This document shows, piece after piece, positions 22,815 to 32,726 of a DNA stretch of 64,000 bases. The position numbers and the translations under genes were made by a program. The notes below the pieces were generated by a model, which did not search any database, had not been told where the DNA came from, and worked only from the letters and a program-made list of their open reading frames with translations. Source of the stretch: Macrophomina tecta (Eukaryota; Ascomycota; Dothideomycetes; Botryosphaeriales; Botryosphaeriaceae); contig JAKSGN010000038.1 of NCBI GenBank assembly GCA_024180945.1, positions 1,798,001-1,862,000 of the forward strand. The letters are read 5' to 3'. The first letter of the stretch is position 1; every line of letters begins with the position of its first letter.

Positions 22815-25800
22815 CTTGGCTGGCGTTATGGTAACAGTCAGAGGCGGGGTATCTGGGCGTAGTGGGCTGCTGTAGGTTCCGTCACCAGCGCAAGGTGCAA
22901 GTGGGCTGTCGGAGCTGAGCTGAGCTGAGTCAGCGGACGGGCCCCGCGCACGCGTCGTGCCTCTCCATCGCCAACTCCTCTTATCTTCGCGAACACGCTA
23001 GGCACCTCAACTGCCACAGATGATAGTGTCTCCTCTTCCTTGCTCAATGGAGATTCCACCCCATGGGAAGTCTATTCCAAAACATTGCAATCTTGCAGTC
23101 CCCGCCGATGGGAAGTCCGCTCTTCGATCTGGGCAAGTTCCTTAGGCGTGCCGCTTTCTTTCTGTCTCCTTCGTCTACTACGTCAAGTCTACCCTTTTCT
23201 GTCTCACTCGTCACTGTTGATTCCAGTTTTACGAAGTGAAGATAAAACCGATAGCCCGAACTCCCAGTGCTTACCTAGCTTGGGTTGACGCGAGCCAATG
23301 CGAGGCATCAAATGATCGGAAGACACTAGGACGCATCTCTTGTCACTCCAGGGAAGTATATTCGGCTTCATGAAGCCGACAAGACATTTTGTACATCGGG
23401 GCAAAGCCTGAAAAACCGGGGCTTTTTTTTTCTGGGACCAGAGAACTAGAGCAACGCCATGGTGCCGCTTTCTGCTTGACGACCACATGGAAAGATGATG
23501 GAACAACAAGCGTCGAAACACGCTCACGTGACGGCGCGTTCACGACGCCGTCCATTTTTTGCCTAGCTATGCATAAATTTTGCTGGGATCAAGGTGTGGA
23601 ACAGTGATGGAAGAACCTGGAGAGTGGTAGACTACGCGTGCCACGACACACATCGGCCATAGCCTGAGCCGAAAGCAACCGCAGGAATCGCACCGACCGG
23701 CATTTACCCTTCTGCTGCAGCGGATCATGGTTACGTCAATGAGCAAGGAGCGAGCTGAATGCGAGCTGAGGACGAGAAACGGCAGCAAAACGCATGACCG
23801 AAACACGGCGCGAAATGGGCGCAGGACCAAGATAAAGTCGGAATTCAAGCAGTCATCCCTACCCGCTGACGGCCAGTGGCTAGGAACAAGAGCCCCAATG
23901 CCGGCACCAAGCTCGCGGTTTTCTTTCGAAACAACACGTCTTGCGAGCCGGCCGGACAAGCTGACGCGCATGTTTCGAGCTGTTTGACGGCCGACAGGGT
24001 TGGGGTGGCTGAAGGCCAACCCGAGCTTCTGGCACTCGAGCGCCGCTGGCCGTCGGACGGGGAATTCGCAGGGATTTGCATGCACGCTGTTGGGGTAGCC
24101 TTCCCGCACCCACGGGCGTTTCACCACCAACACCACCCACTCGCCACGGCCACTACCCCGTCGCTGAGGCTTGCCATCGGGCCATCCGCGACTCTCGCCA
24201 CAGCAGTCAGGCCTCCGCCGGCCGCCAGAGACGCTCGAGCCCAGGGCTCTACTTTAGGGCCCGCTAGCTCGCCGAACAGCTGCACTGCCACTAGTGTCTG
24301 CATGGATCTTGCTTGCAGGCCGTCCCTCAGCTCGCTCGCCCGCCTGCGGCCGCCGTCGTGGTGGGTTCAAGCCACAACACCACCACCACACCTGCGTATC
24401 CGTGCATCCGTAGCGCAACCACCACGGCGCTCGGGCAAAGTCCGCTCAGGCGCGGCGCGTCCGGCCACGCGCGGACTGGCAATCCCCCAAGAGCTGGTCG
24501 GGCCGGTGGTTAGTTGGCGCGGTGGCAAACGGCCGCGCTGCGGGCGCTTTTCCCTTCGTCGAACTCTCACTATGTCAAATCAATTCTGCCATGCAATTTC
24601 CCCGTCTTCCCGCCTGGTCCTTGCCCCAACCTTCCCTCTCCCCACTCGCCTATCATGTATCTTCGCTCGCGGAACGGGAGCGCCATCCCGCGAAGCATGC
24701 CCAAAGCTTTCTCACGCTATAGATTGGCACGGCCATGCGCCGCTGCCTGACGGGGAAGATCCCTCTTCCTGCCCTCTACCACGCTGTTGCACCATGATAC
24801 TTTGCCTATCCCGGCTACACGACCGCTCCACTACACCACCGATCGTACAGTCCGACTTTCCCGATCTGGCTTTCACCTGATGCGCCGTCGTTGTCGGTTC
24901 TCCTCGTGTGAAATTGCCGACGAAAATCCATGCCCGATAGCAACCTTGCGTTATTATACCAGCAATGGGGGCAGCAATACCGCTATCAACGATATGCAGA
25001 TCTTGGGCGGCTGTAGATCTGTCTCACAAACGACGAACGGGAAGGCAACACCAGAAGAATCTGACTCGCCGGCAGGATTTGCCCTGCAGCGGTTCGTCCT
25101 TCCTAATGTTTGGACACGAAAAAACGCCACCACAAGGACGCAGAGGAAGAGAAAAAAAAAATTAAATGCGCCATGTCACGTCTCTAGCTCGCCGCGGGGG
25201 TACACAGGATATGCTGCTCGCCTTGCGTTGATCTGATGATGAGGGTGCACATTTCACAGAGCCATGACTACGACGAGCTAGCCACTGGACTAGCCTGGCG
25301 CACGCCTCTGCCTTCCCCAATCGAGCCGCCCCCTTCCCAAAAGAGGTTGTGCTTTGCTCACATCAACCGCCTTTGTGCCACCCACTCATCAGCCTCGATT
25401 CCTTTCATCTTATTTACGAGCAATTGGACGGGAACAGAGTTTAGCATTCCTGTTTTCCTTCACCCAAGCACTTCGATCAGTCCACGTTGTGCAAAGAACC
25501 GTCGACGGCGCTTCTGGTTGTGTGGTTCTGGCCCAAGCCAGCTTTTGCATATGCGGACAATTGATGCTGCGCTTACCTTCTTTCCAAAAGCGGCCCGTAG
25601 TTTTTGCTCTACCCCGCACGCATCCGTGAGATCTTGCAGCCCCCATCGCGTCGTTAGGCAATGACCCGGCCAGGCCCGGCCGAAATCACTCCCGCTGCGT
25701 CATGTCCTTTCGCCCACTAGTTTTGACAAGCCAACAGCGATGAGCACCCCGAATCCTGATGGAGAGCGCAGGTGGCACGCCTCTTTTCTTCGCTCCGGGG

Positions 25801-27496
25801 CGCCACAGCTCTATCCCAGCGCAGGATCGCCTTAGTCTTTTCTTTTCTTTCCCATGCTTTGGTCAGCGAATTGTCGTGGCTTGTGAGCGCGGCTGATGAG
25901 AGCAAGCCTGCCACGTGGGGACCTGTAATATCGAAAATTCGCTGCACCTCTGTTTACTGCCCCGGGATCTACATCTGCCGGCTGGCGTGGGGCCCGGAAA
26001 CTGGAGTCGGAGGCTTGCGGTACTTGGTCTTCTCGCTTTTTTTTTTTTTTTTCGGGCAGCCAGCTCGTCAGCGGTGGAAGCTTCGGCTGACAGCATGGCT
26101 TTTCGGCACTTCACAGGGGCGGAGAAGGAGCGCGAACTGTGCGCGCGGAGAGGTCGTGTTGCTTGGTGTTTCTTGATACATTGATGCGAACCGTAGCGGA
26201 CTTGGGGGCTGTTTCGCAGCTCTCGGCCTGATTGGAGTTGGGCTATGTCGATGTGTTCCTTACTGTGCTTTGGTGCTCGGACGATCGCTACGGATGGCTA
26301 GGGAGGCAGGGACGCTCCGACCTTCCAGGCCTGCGGAAGACCGGATGGAGGAGGACGGATGGCACCGGCAGGAGACGGGCAAAGGGTCATATCCATGGAA
26401 GGACCCACATTGCCAATCATCCAGGAAAGGGCTACTGAAGCTGCTTCCGTCTTTCGTGGTGCTGCCAATAATGGTAGCAAGTACAACGATTCGCTGACAG
26501 CGTGCGCAGTTTTCTCTTAGAAATTCCGTCCACCGCCGCGCAAGCACGCCGTGTCGTGGAGAATGGCGGTCATCTCTCAGTCTGGGTATGCGCGAGCCTC
26601 TTTCCGGCAAGCATGGGATATTTCTGGCAGACTCTCGCTCAGAATGGTCTGGAACCTTAGAAGATGTGTTTAAGTTGCTGCAGAACATCCAAAGAGCTCC
26701 GGTCAATTAAGAAATCACGGCTATTTTTATATGGATGGTCCTTCTTCCCTTCGACACGAGGCTGAAGACTATTGGAGAGTCAGGATCCCCCAAGCTGGAG
26801 AATATATGAATGTCCCGTCACCTACCCACCAACATGGGGTCCCGGAGACGTAGGCAGGTCGCAGCACTTGAGATACTAGCGTGATACCGCGACCCTTATG
26901 TGCTTGGGCCAGCCCATTGAGTGTAATTTTACGGAAAGCAAGGCAGAAGTGCAAGTCTAGTAGTGGACTCAACTGCGTCTAAACGGGCGTTTGCTGGAAA
27001 GGAACGGAGCTACTTTCACGACTTTATAATTGACATAGCAGTCTTATCTCCGAAACTGCTCTGTATCTGAGGGCAACTTCAGCACTTCCTGGTCTGAGCA
27101 GAGACTATATGCTCCCTTCATTCTTGACTTCGCAAGTTGCAACTCGTGGGTATCGTTGAGGCATTCATGCGTGAGCGAAGAGGTCCGTTTCTCAAGTAGG
27201 ATGTAACCCCACTGAGAGCAAGGTATTTAGGGACCGGTATTCTAGTGTGATGAAGAAATCCCGTAAGACGCCGTCTTCGACGGCCACTGATCAGGAAAAT
27301 TAAATACATAAGGGAAAGAGAGCTTCAAGAATGGGAGGTCACATGCGCTGAAGGAGAACCATAGCCGGGAAAATATGTCAAATTCGCTCGGGATATCGTG
27401 AGGGGATGAGCCCAACCCCCCGTGAGTTCGGAAAAGCAGACATTGTCATGAAGCGCTGCGGCCGAGACAGCGACGAAAAAGCGCAAACAGAGTAAT
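22815..27496. other. 4.7-kb gene-poor interval
   Basis: This lies between the thioredoxin-PITH gene start and the 3' end of the small membrane-protein gene. Close to the first gene (22912-22929) is a short tandem repeat of GAGCT. T runs occur at 23423-23431 and 26037-26052. The longest frame (23876-24880, +) begins only at a GTG and has random-looking Pro/Arg/Ser composition, so it was not accepted. A PACE-like GGTGGCAAA at 24531 is far from the proteasome genes. No gene or RNA was recognised. Confidence 0.5.
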
Positions 27497-28016
27497 CTAA
27501 ACAAATGCGTCACCGGAACCCGTGTACCCGTCATCACTTCTGATGGTCACAATGACAATCTGCAGTACCCCAATTAGCACGATCAGTGTCAAAACCGCAA
27601 CGATCGGCCCCGGGGTCACCCGTCTCCTCGAACGCGTCGTCAGCAGCGGCTGCTGCTCGGGATCCCTCTCCTCCGCCTCGGCGGCGGCATCCCCAGCCTC
27701 ATACAGGCTCCGGCGCCAGCGACGGGGAGTATCCGGGTCCTGCGGACCTGTCTCCGGGATATCTTCGGAGGGGTCGCTATGGTGGGCGTGGTCAATATGA
27801 GGCTTGTCACGCCGGCTGTCATCGTTCCCGCCCTCATGGTCGTTTTGTAGCGAGTGATGGCCAGGGTCGTGCGAGGAAGAGGAAGGGCCATCATGCTGTC
27901 ATACAGTGAGCATTAATTTTGGAATGAGCCGCCGGCAACTGCATGTCGAGGCTGTATTCTCGACGGAAGGAGAGGGAACTACTCACGTCGCCAGGACCGT
28001 GATGTCCGCCGGCCAT
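27497..28016 (-). CDS. Small single-span membrane protein, function unknown
   Basis: Minus-strand exons are 28016-27987 (10 codons) and 27895-27497 (133 codons with stop), giving 142 aa. The 91-bp intron has donor GTGAGT and acceptor GACAG, and joins in phase 0. Exon 2 is entirely open but contains no ATG, so simple ORF calling misses it. Residues 1-65 are rich in His, Asp, Gly and Ser and probably disordered. Residues 68-103 are Arg/Glu-rich with RRWRRSLYEAGD and DPEQQPLLTTRSRRR. Residues 106-128 form one hydrophobic segment (PIVAVLTLIVLIGVLQIVIV), followed by a 14-residue tail. The topology suggests a tail-anchored protein with the N-terminus in the cytosol. The PLL preceded by acidic residues resembles a dileucine sorting signal. 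The family is not recognised. Confidence 0.7.
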
Positions 28017-29851
28017 GGCTATTACTTAGTTTTTTAAAAAAAAGAAGCCGACACGGCCGGGACGAGGTTCGCCACGCGCTGCCTTATTTTGATTGTCCGT
28101 ATTCTGCCTCGCTTCTCAGGCCTCTTGCGAATTTTTTTTTTTTACGTTTACTAAAAAGGGAAGCGAATGGAGATTTCCCGAAAATGCAATCTCCGTTGCC
28201 GTCTGGTGTCGTGATATTATTTTTGGATATGCGTTGGCGAGTGAGGCGCAGCAGCAGCACAAGCAACACGAGGCAGGGCGAGCTGAGGGGCGACAGAAAC
28301 ACTTCCCAACAGCCAAGTCGCGAATGAGAGCATGTATGTAACGAATACGACCAACCGGAAGCTCGTGGGACGGTTAGCCTTCTCCGCCTACTTCTCGGAC
28401 GAAGTGCGACACCAACCGATCAATCAAGGCCTATTGCAACAGCAGTAGCAGTCAGGATGATGGAGGGGTGTAAAAGGGACAAGGAAAGGTCAAAACAAAC
28501 CCAAGACAGGCAGAGTGGGTAGCCGCTGCATCTTAAAGGATGGATGACCGAGAACTCGACATGCGCCTCACCGTCAGGATGCGCACCCTTCCCTTTTGTA
28601 AGCTGCGCGTTTCCTGTTTTATTTTGGAACTCTTTGCATCACATCCGAGGGCGGCCCCCCGGCCGTCACATGCATGGCGCCGTAGGCATGATGTCGCAAT
28701 ACGCACTCCGCATTTTCTTGATAGCCACGGAAGAGGGATGCAGGGTGGTCTAGTGTGGGCTAGCAGGCTGCTGCCTTGCTTCGTGTTCATTGGCCGACGG
28801 TCTGCTGTTCAGATCGTTGACAGGGTAGGCTTGCGATATTATTGGTAATGATGTACGCTCCATCCACTGGTCCCGGCTGTCAGATAAGCGGAGAGGGTGT
28901 GGTTGAGCCTTTCTGCATTGCCGAAAAGAATTGGCTCCAACAGCACGTGGATGACCCGGTTCACCAAATCATCACTGCTACGTCACAACACACTGCAGAC
29001 AAAGAGACAACACCACCTTAGTTCATCTTGCTTTCGATTACTCCTCAAGTTGCACAGAGGTGTTACTGCAGCAGAAGAGGGACAAATCCAAAAGAAGAAG
29101 CTGCGTATTGACACCTCTTCAGTTGACAATCAATACATCAATGCAGTCCCATGCCCGTCCAGTTCACTTGGTTGGAGAAGGAATCGTGCAAAATTTAATT
29201 GTCATAATGGAGGCGCGAAAGGTTGGTTGACGAAGGAGCAGAGGCAGACAGCCAAGGCGTTTGCCTTGCTACAAATCCGCTCCGTAAGCAAATAATCAAC
29301 CCTGATCAGGCAACTAGCTCTGCTGTGAATACACCAACGGGAGGGTCCCCGGACATGCCCAGGCCTCCACAATGACCGGCTTGATCTGTCTTTTTTCTGA
29401 TACTCCCTCTCTTTCGATCCTGTACGTCACGAGTTGCCCAGATGTCCATATTCTGCGTAACAGAGCTTCTCTCCGCAAAGTTTTTCTTTTCTCTTCTTTT
29501 TTTTTTTTTTAATTATTATTTCACATATAGCCTTGTCAATTAGGCTGCAACATGTATATATACCCTCTTCTTGCTTTTCACGGCCGCCGCAAACACAGAC
29601 TCAAATGCCCTCATGTCATGGCGTAACTCGTTTAAATCTCAGCTGCTTCCAACCTCAACATCACTTCCCTCTCCCCAGCTTTCTTTGTTTCCCCGTCGCA
29701 CGGGCTCATGAGAAGTACCTCGTGTCCTGAACACCTTAGCTTTCGCATAGGGTCTTCCTTTTTGCTTGAGCCACGGCAAGCGGCCCGTCCCACAAAAGAT
29801 TACTCGACACACCCAAAACCTCAACACCACGGCGCAGCCCCCCAAAACGAC
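28017..29851. other. Intergenic region before the tRNA gene
   Basis: This is about 1.8 kb upstream of the small membrane-protein gene. It contains T runs near 28132-28143 and at 29497-29510, the latter followed by AT-rich sequence. No coding region or RNA is supported apart from the terminator and tRNA at its right end. Confidence 0.5.
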
Positions 29852-29856
29852 AAAAA
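29852..29856 (-). terminator. RNA polymerase III terminator (T5) of the tRNA-Ala gene
   Basis: Reading the minus strand, five consecutive T residues begin 36 nt after the discriminator base of the tRNA. A further T4 follows at 29844-29847 as a backup stop. Runs of four or more T end Pol III transcription, so the position supports this tRNA as a genuine Pol III unit. Confidence 0.6.
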
Positions 29857-29927
29857 GAAGGGATAAATTCTGGAATCTAACCAGATGAAGCTGGATCCGC
29901 GGGGAATCGAACCCCGGACCACTCCCA

Positions 29928-29951
29928 TTTACGACTACACGATCGTGTATT
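29928..29951 (-). other. Canonical pre-tRNA intron at position 37/38
   Basis: This 24-nt segment lies one base 3' of the anticodon, the standard site for eukaryotic tRNA introns removed by the tRNA splicing endonuclease. It contains the perfect palindrome ACACGATCGTGT, which can form a hairpin. The exact ends are ambiguous by up to two bases because AAA occurs at both borders. Confidence 0.75.
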
Positions 29952-29969
29952 TGCTAAGGGAGTATTATA

Positions 29970-30022
29970 CTGCGACTTGTTAGTTGTTTGCTTAGTAGAG
30001 GCATTTTGAAGATGCAACTTAC
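29970..30022 (-). other. 53-nt spliceosomal-intron-like insert in the tRNA D-loop
   Basis: On the minus strand the insert starts GTAAGT directly after the A box (…AGTGG) and ends GCAG. It has CTAAC at 29983-29979, placing a branch A 10 nt from the 3' border. Removing it exactly restores AGTGG-TATAAT, a normal D-loop and D-stem. Length, donor, branch and acceptor all match the spliceosomal introns of protein genes in this window. It is not at the site used by tRNA endonuclease introns. Confidence 0.7.
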
Positions 30023-30040
30023 CCACTAAACCACAGACCC

Positions 30041-31293
30041 AGTTGGCGATTGTCGGTGACGATCTTCTCACGAATAGGACATATGTACTAAAACCATGGG
30101 GAAGTGGAGATGAACAAGCGGTGTCCAAATCGGCATCCTCGACCGTCGTGAACCTTTTCCCTCGACGACCAATTCCTCCGAAAGTATTGTTTGGAAAGCA
30201 GCCAATGGTGGCCCGTGTTCCCATCAAATGTCCACACGCACAAAGACAAGGGTTCTCATTCGAAATTGTTTTGATAATTCTGCATTTTCATCCCGCGCGC
30301 TGAGAATGTCCGCTAGTGGACCCAGAAGGAGAGCGCGGACCAAGCCAAAGCGGCTCAAGATACCCGTGGTATGCATGATCGTATCGCGTACGGATAGAGA
30401 TGCACAAGCACTGCATACACGGTCCAGCGGGAGGAAGGGAGGGAGGGCGGACGGGCGGCGAGCCTTGGCTCCGACGATTATCCAAAGCGCCGGCAGTCCC
30501 AGCTCCGCGCCCCAGCGGTGTGAGGAGCGCTCGCCACGCTCGGGACAAGCCAATATTCGATATTGCTTCTGGAAGGAAGAGGGGTGTGCCGGAGGGTGCT
30601 CAGGCCGCCGAGTCGAGACCGAGATATGGCCGGTGAGCCAGAGCGTTCTCTTCGACGCGACGCAGAGAGGCTCCTTCGCTTTCGCCACGGTCGCCGGTGG
30701 TTTCTGATCCAGGCTCGCCAAAGTTGCAAGATTGCGGGCAAAAGATGCAAAAGCCATAACATATCGGGCGGGGCCGGGAGGGGCACGGCGGACGGACCTC
30801 GAACATATGACGACGGATCTCCTGCAGGTCCAGGTGCTGCTGGCTCAACCGCGGAGGCATTTGCAACCGAATCGAACACTCGTCGAAGCAACCGAGGCAA
30901 GAAGGAATGGCCAGCCAGCGGCCGAGCATATCCAATATTTGGAGATCGGTTGCTAAAATCGCCGGCCCGGGTGCTCTTGACACAAGGTGGAAGGGACGGC
31001 ACGTCCGACCCGATAGATGTCAGGTCATCTCGGCCCAAGCCTCAGGCCGCTCAGAGACATTAAGGTCCCCGGCGTATACGCGCGTCATCTTCAGGCAGCC
31101 ACCATGCGGCTTTGCAATGCGGAGGGGTCAGAAATAGGTCTGCAAGAATAGAGTCAGTCACGATGCACAAAACAAGCACCCCGCGGCAAACGTACCGAGT
31201 GCACAAGAAAAAACGCCACCAGGTTCCACAACTAATGTCCGCACATCTCCATATTGCGGGCCACAGACCATCAGGATTGGGCATCATGGCCCC
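30041..31293. other. Intergenic region between tRNA-Ala and PEX10
   Basis: This is about 1.25 kb. It includes the tRNA 5' flank and the PEX10 3' flank. Frames of 100-190 codons overlap on both strands at 30228-31060 and have no recognisable domain. A G-rich quadruplex-type motif lies at 30429-30455. Confidence 0.5.
30429..30455 (+). other. Potential G-quadruplex motif
   Basis: Five GGG runs occur within 27 nt, with loops of 5, 1, 1 and 5 bases, on the plus strand. This fits the classic G3N1-7 pattern. It lies in an apparently non-coding stretch between the tRNA-Ala gene and PEX10. Confidence 0.6.
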
Positions 31294-32379
31294 TCAACAC
31301 CTCAGTGGCAAGATGTGTTGCACAAGACACATCTGCCTGCACAGCGGGCATTCGGGCTTCTCACGACACCAGTCGCCGATGCACGTCCAGCAGAAGACAT
31401 GACCGCATGTCGTAACGCTGGGGTCTTTCATCTCCTCCAGGCAGAGCGTGCATTTACGCTGCTGCTGGCCGGGCATCCACGCCAGGCAGCCAGCCTCGGA
31501 CAAGTCGACCCGCGGTTTTGACGAGACGGGCGTGTTCGTCGTCTTGGCGATGCGCTGGCTTTGCTCCTCGCTCGAGCTGCCCTGGTTCGTATCGAACAGC
31601 AGAGCGTTGTTGGCGGCGTAGTCTTGAGCGTTCAGCGACACCTCCACGCCATGGTCCAGCACCGCCGTGCCACCCACAGCGGACCCGGCGTTAGCCACCA
31701 TGGTGTTCTGAATATGCAGATAGCTCTGCACTGCCAGTTGCAACACAAGTAGCACGCCCAGCACCTCGTATCCCACGCGCTGTTCTGACGGCTCTATGCG
31801 GCGCGTGAAGATGTAGCGGAGACCCCACAGCCGCTTGCCTATTTCGTAGTATGCGCCGGAGAAGTAGAAAGTCGCCAGGCTGATAGCATAGATGGGTGAC
31901 GGCGACGTGATGGTGTCCAGGTTGTTCAGAAGGTAGGACTGGATGCGGTGCGCGGTGCTAGTCTTCGCGCCGGGCTTCCGGGATAACTTGCGCAGGTTGG
32001 CTTCAAGCTTCGCGCGAATTCTTCGCCTAAAGGCGGGCAGGACCTTGTTCAGCCCATATGGCACGAGTATGCTTGTGAGAATGTAGCCGCCGCGCCGATA
32101 GATTGCGGGCAGGCGTAGCGTGTCGTCCTCGACCTGAACGATGTCGCAGTACTCCTCGCCAAGCGTACGATTACCAATGAAGGTTGTCAAGCCCAGGTAG
32201 AGAAGCTCGGCGGCAGTCTTCGCCTCGTTGGTGTAGTTGTGTGCGAATCGTGCTCCTCTGAGCTTGCGGAGGATGGCGGAGAGCTGCTCGAGCAGCACGC
32301 CTTCGAAGTATGCATCCTTTTGATGTGAGCGGATTATGTCAGGCGCCGCGGCGTACGGATAGCGATGAGAGGACGTCAT
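31294..32379 (-). CDS. PEX10: Peroxin-10, RING-type E3 ubiquitin ligase of the peroxisomal import machinery
   Basis: This is an intronless frame of 361 aa from ATG 32379. The frame is open further upstream, but that part is Cys/Arg/Ser-rich and non-homologous-looking. The N-terminal Pex2/Pex12-type region (about residues 15-270) contains two hydrophobic stretches around TFYFSGAYYEIG and GVLLVLQLAVQSYL. The C-terminal C3HC4 RING finger lies at 310-349 (CTLC, CGHVFCWTC, CPLC). Pex10 works with Pex2 and Pex12 in the peroxisomal membrane to ubiquitinate the receptor Pex5 for recycling. The length is typical. Its start lies 347 bp from the 3' end of CYP51 on the same strand. Confidence 0.95.
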   Translation of the reverse strand: MTSSHRYPYAAAPDIIRSHQKDAYFEGVLLEQLSAILRKLRGARFAHNYTNEAKTAAELLYLGLTTFIGNRTLGEEYCDIVQVEDDTLRLPAIYRRGGYILTSILVPYGLNKVLPAFRRRIRAKLEANLRKLSRKPGAKTSTAHRIQSYLLNNLDTITSPSPIYAISLATFYFSGAYYEIGKRLWGLRYIFTRRIEPSEQRVGYEVLGVLLVLQLAVQSYLHIQNTMVANAGSAVGGTAVLDHGVEVSLNAQDYAANNALLFDTNQGSSSEEQSQRIAKTTNTPVSSKPRVDLSEAGCLAWMPGQQQRKCTLCLEEMKDPSVTTCGHVFCWTCIGDWCREKPECPLCRQMCLVQHILPLRC

Positions 32380-32726
32380 GGTGGGATGCGGTGCATTGGT
32401 CGTGGTTGACGACGAAGGTGTGTATATCGTCAGAGGTGGAGAGCTGCAGAGAGCTCGGGGACCTCGGCAGCGGCATGTGCATCTCCTCCGATCAACCACG
32501 CCGAGGATACCTCCGCCCTTGTACGTCACTCCACCAATCATGCATGAGCCGTTTGCAGTCCTTGAGAAGAACATAAATCGTTTATTATTATTACTGTAAT
32601 GCTTTGGTCGCCCTCATGGAGGCGGTCTAGAAGCTCGAAAAGACTTTCCATCACCTGATGTACAGCTTGTCAATGTACTCAATGAATCGTATCCGAACAC
32701 GGTCTGGCTGTCCAGCGAGGTCTCGT
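32380..32726. other. Intergenic region CYP51 to PEX10
   Basis: This is a 347-bp stretch between two minus-strand genes, holding the CYP51 3' flank and the PEX10 promoter. No additional gene was seen. Confidence 0.55.

Larger units (their letters stand above)
29892..30040 (-). tRNA. tRNA-Ala(AGC) with two interruptions: D-loop (53 nt) and anticodon loop (24 nt)
   Basis: The minus-strand 149-nt gene folds into a standard 72-nt tRNA once two segments are removed. The acceptor stem GGGTCTG pairs fully with CGGATCC (two G-T pairs). The anticodon stem CTCCC pairs with GGGAG, the loop reads TTAGCAT, and so the anticodon is AGC (29955-29953). The T arm is CGGGG-TTCGATT-CCCCG. The A box is TGGTTTAGTGG (30033-30023) and the B box GGTTCGATTCC (29913-29903), both near consensus. 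The extra segments are 30022-29970 in the D-loop and 29951-29928 after position 37. A Pol III terminator follows. A pseudogene disrupted by an insertion is the main alternative, but every stem is intact. Confidence 0.85.

Noticed and set aside
24361..24376. B-box-like GGTTCAAGCC
   Set aside because: No complementary T-stem, A box or acceptor stem surrounds it, so it is not a tRNA.
24531..24539. PACE/Rpn4-like GGTGGCAAA
   Set aside because: It is about 30 kb from the proteasome genes and in a gene-free interval, so there is no reason to assign function.
23876..24880. 334-codon frame on the plus strand
   Set aside because: It starts only at GTG, has Pro/Arg/Ser-rich random composition, no recognisable domain, and sits in GC-rich sequence where long chance frames are common.
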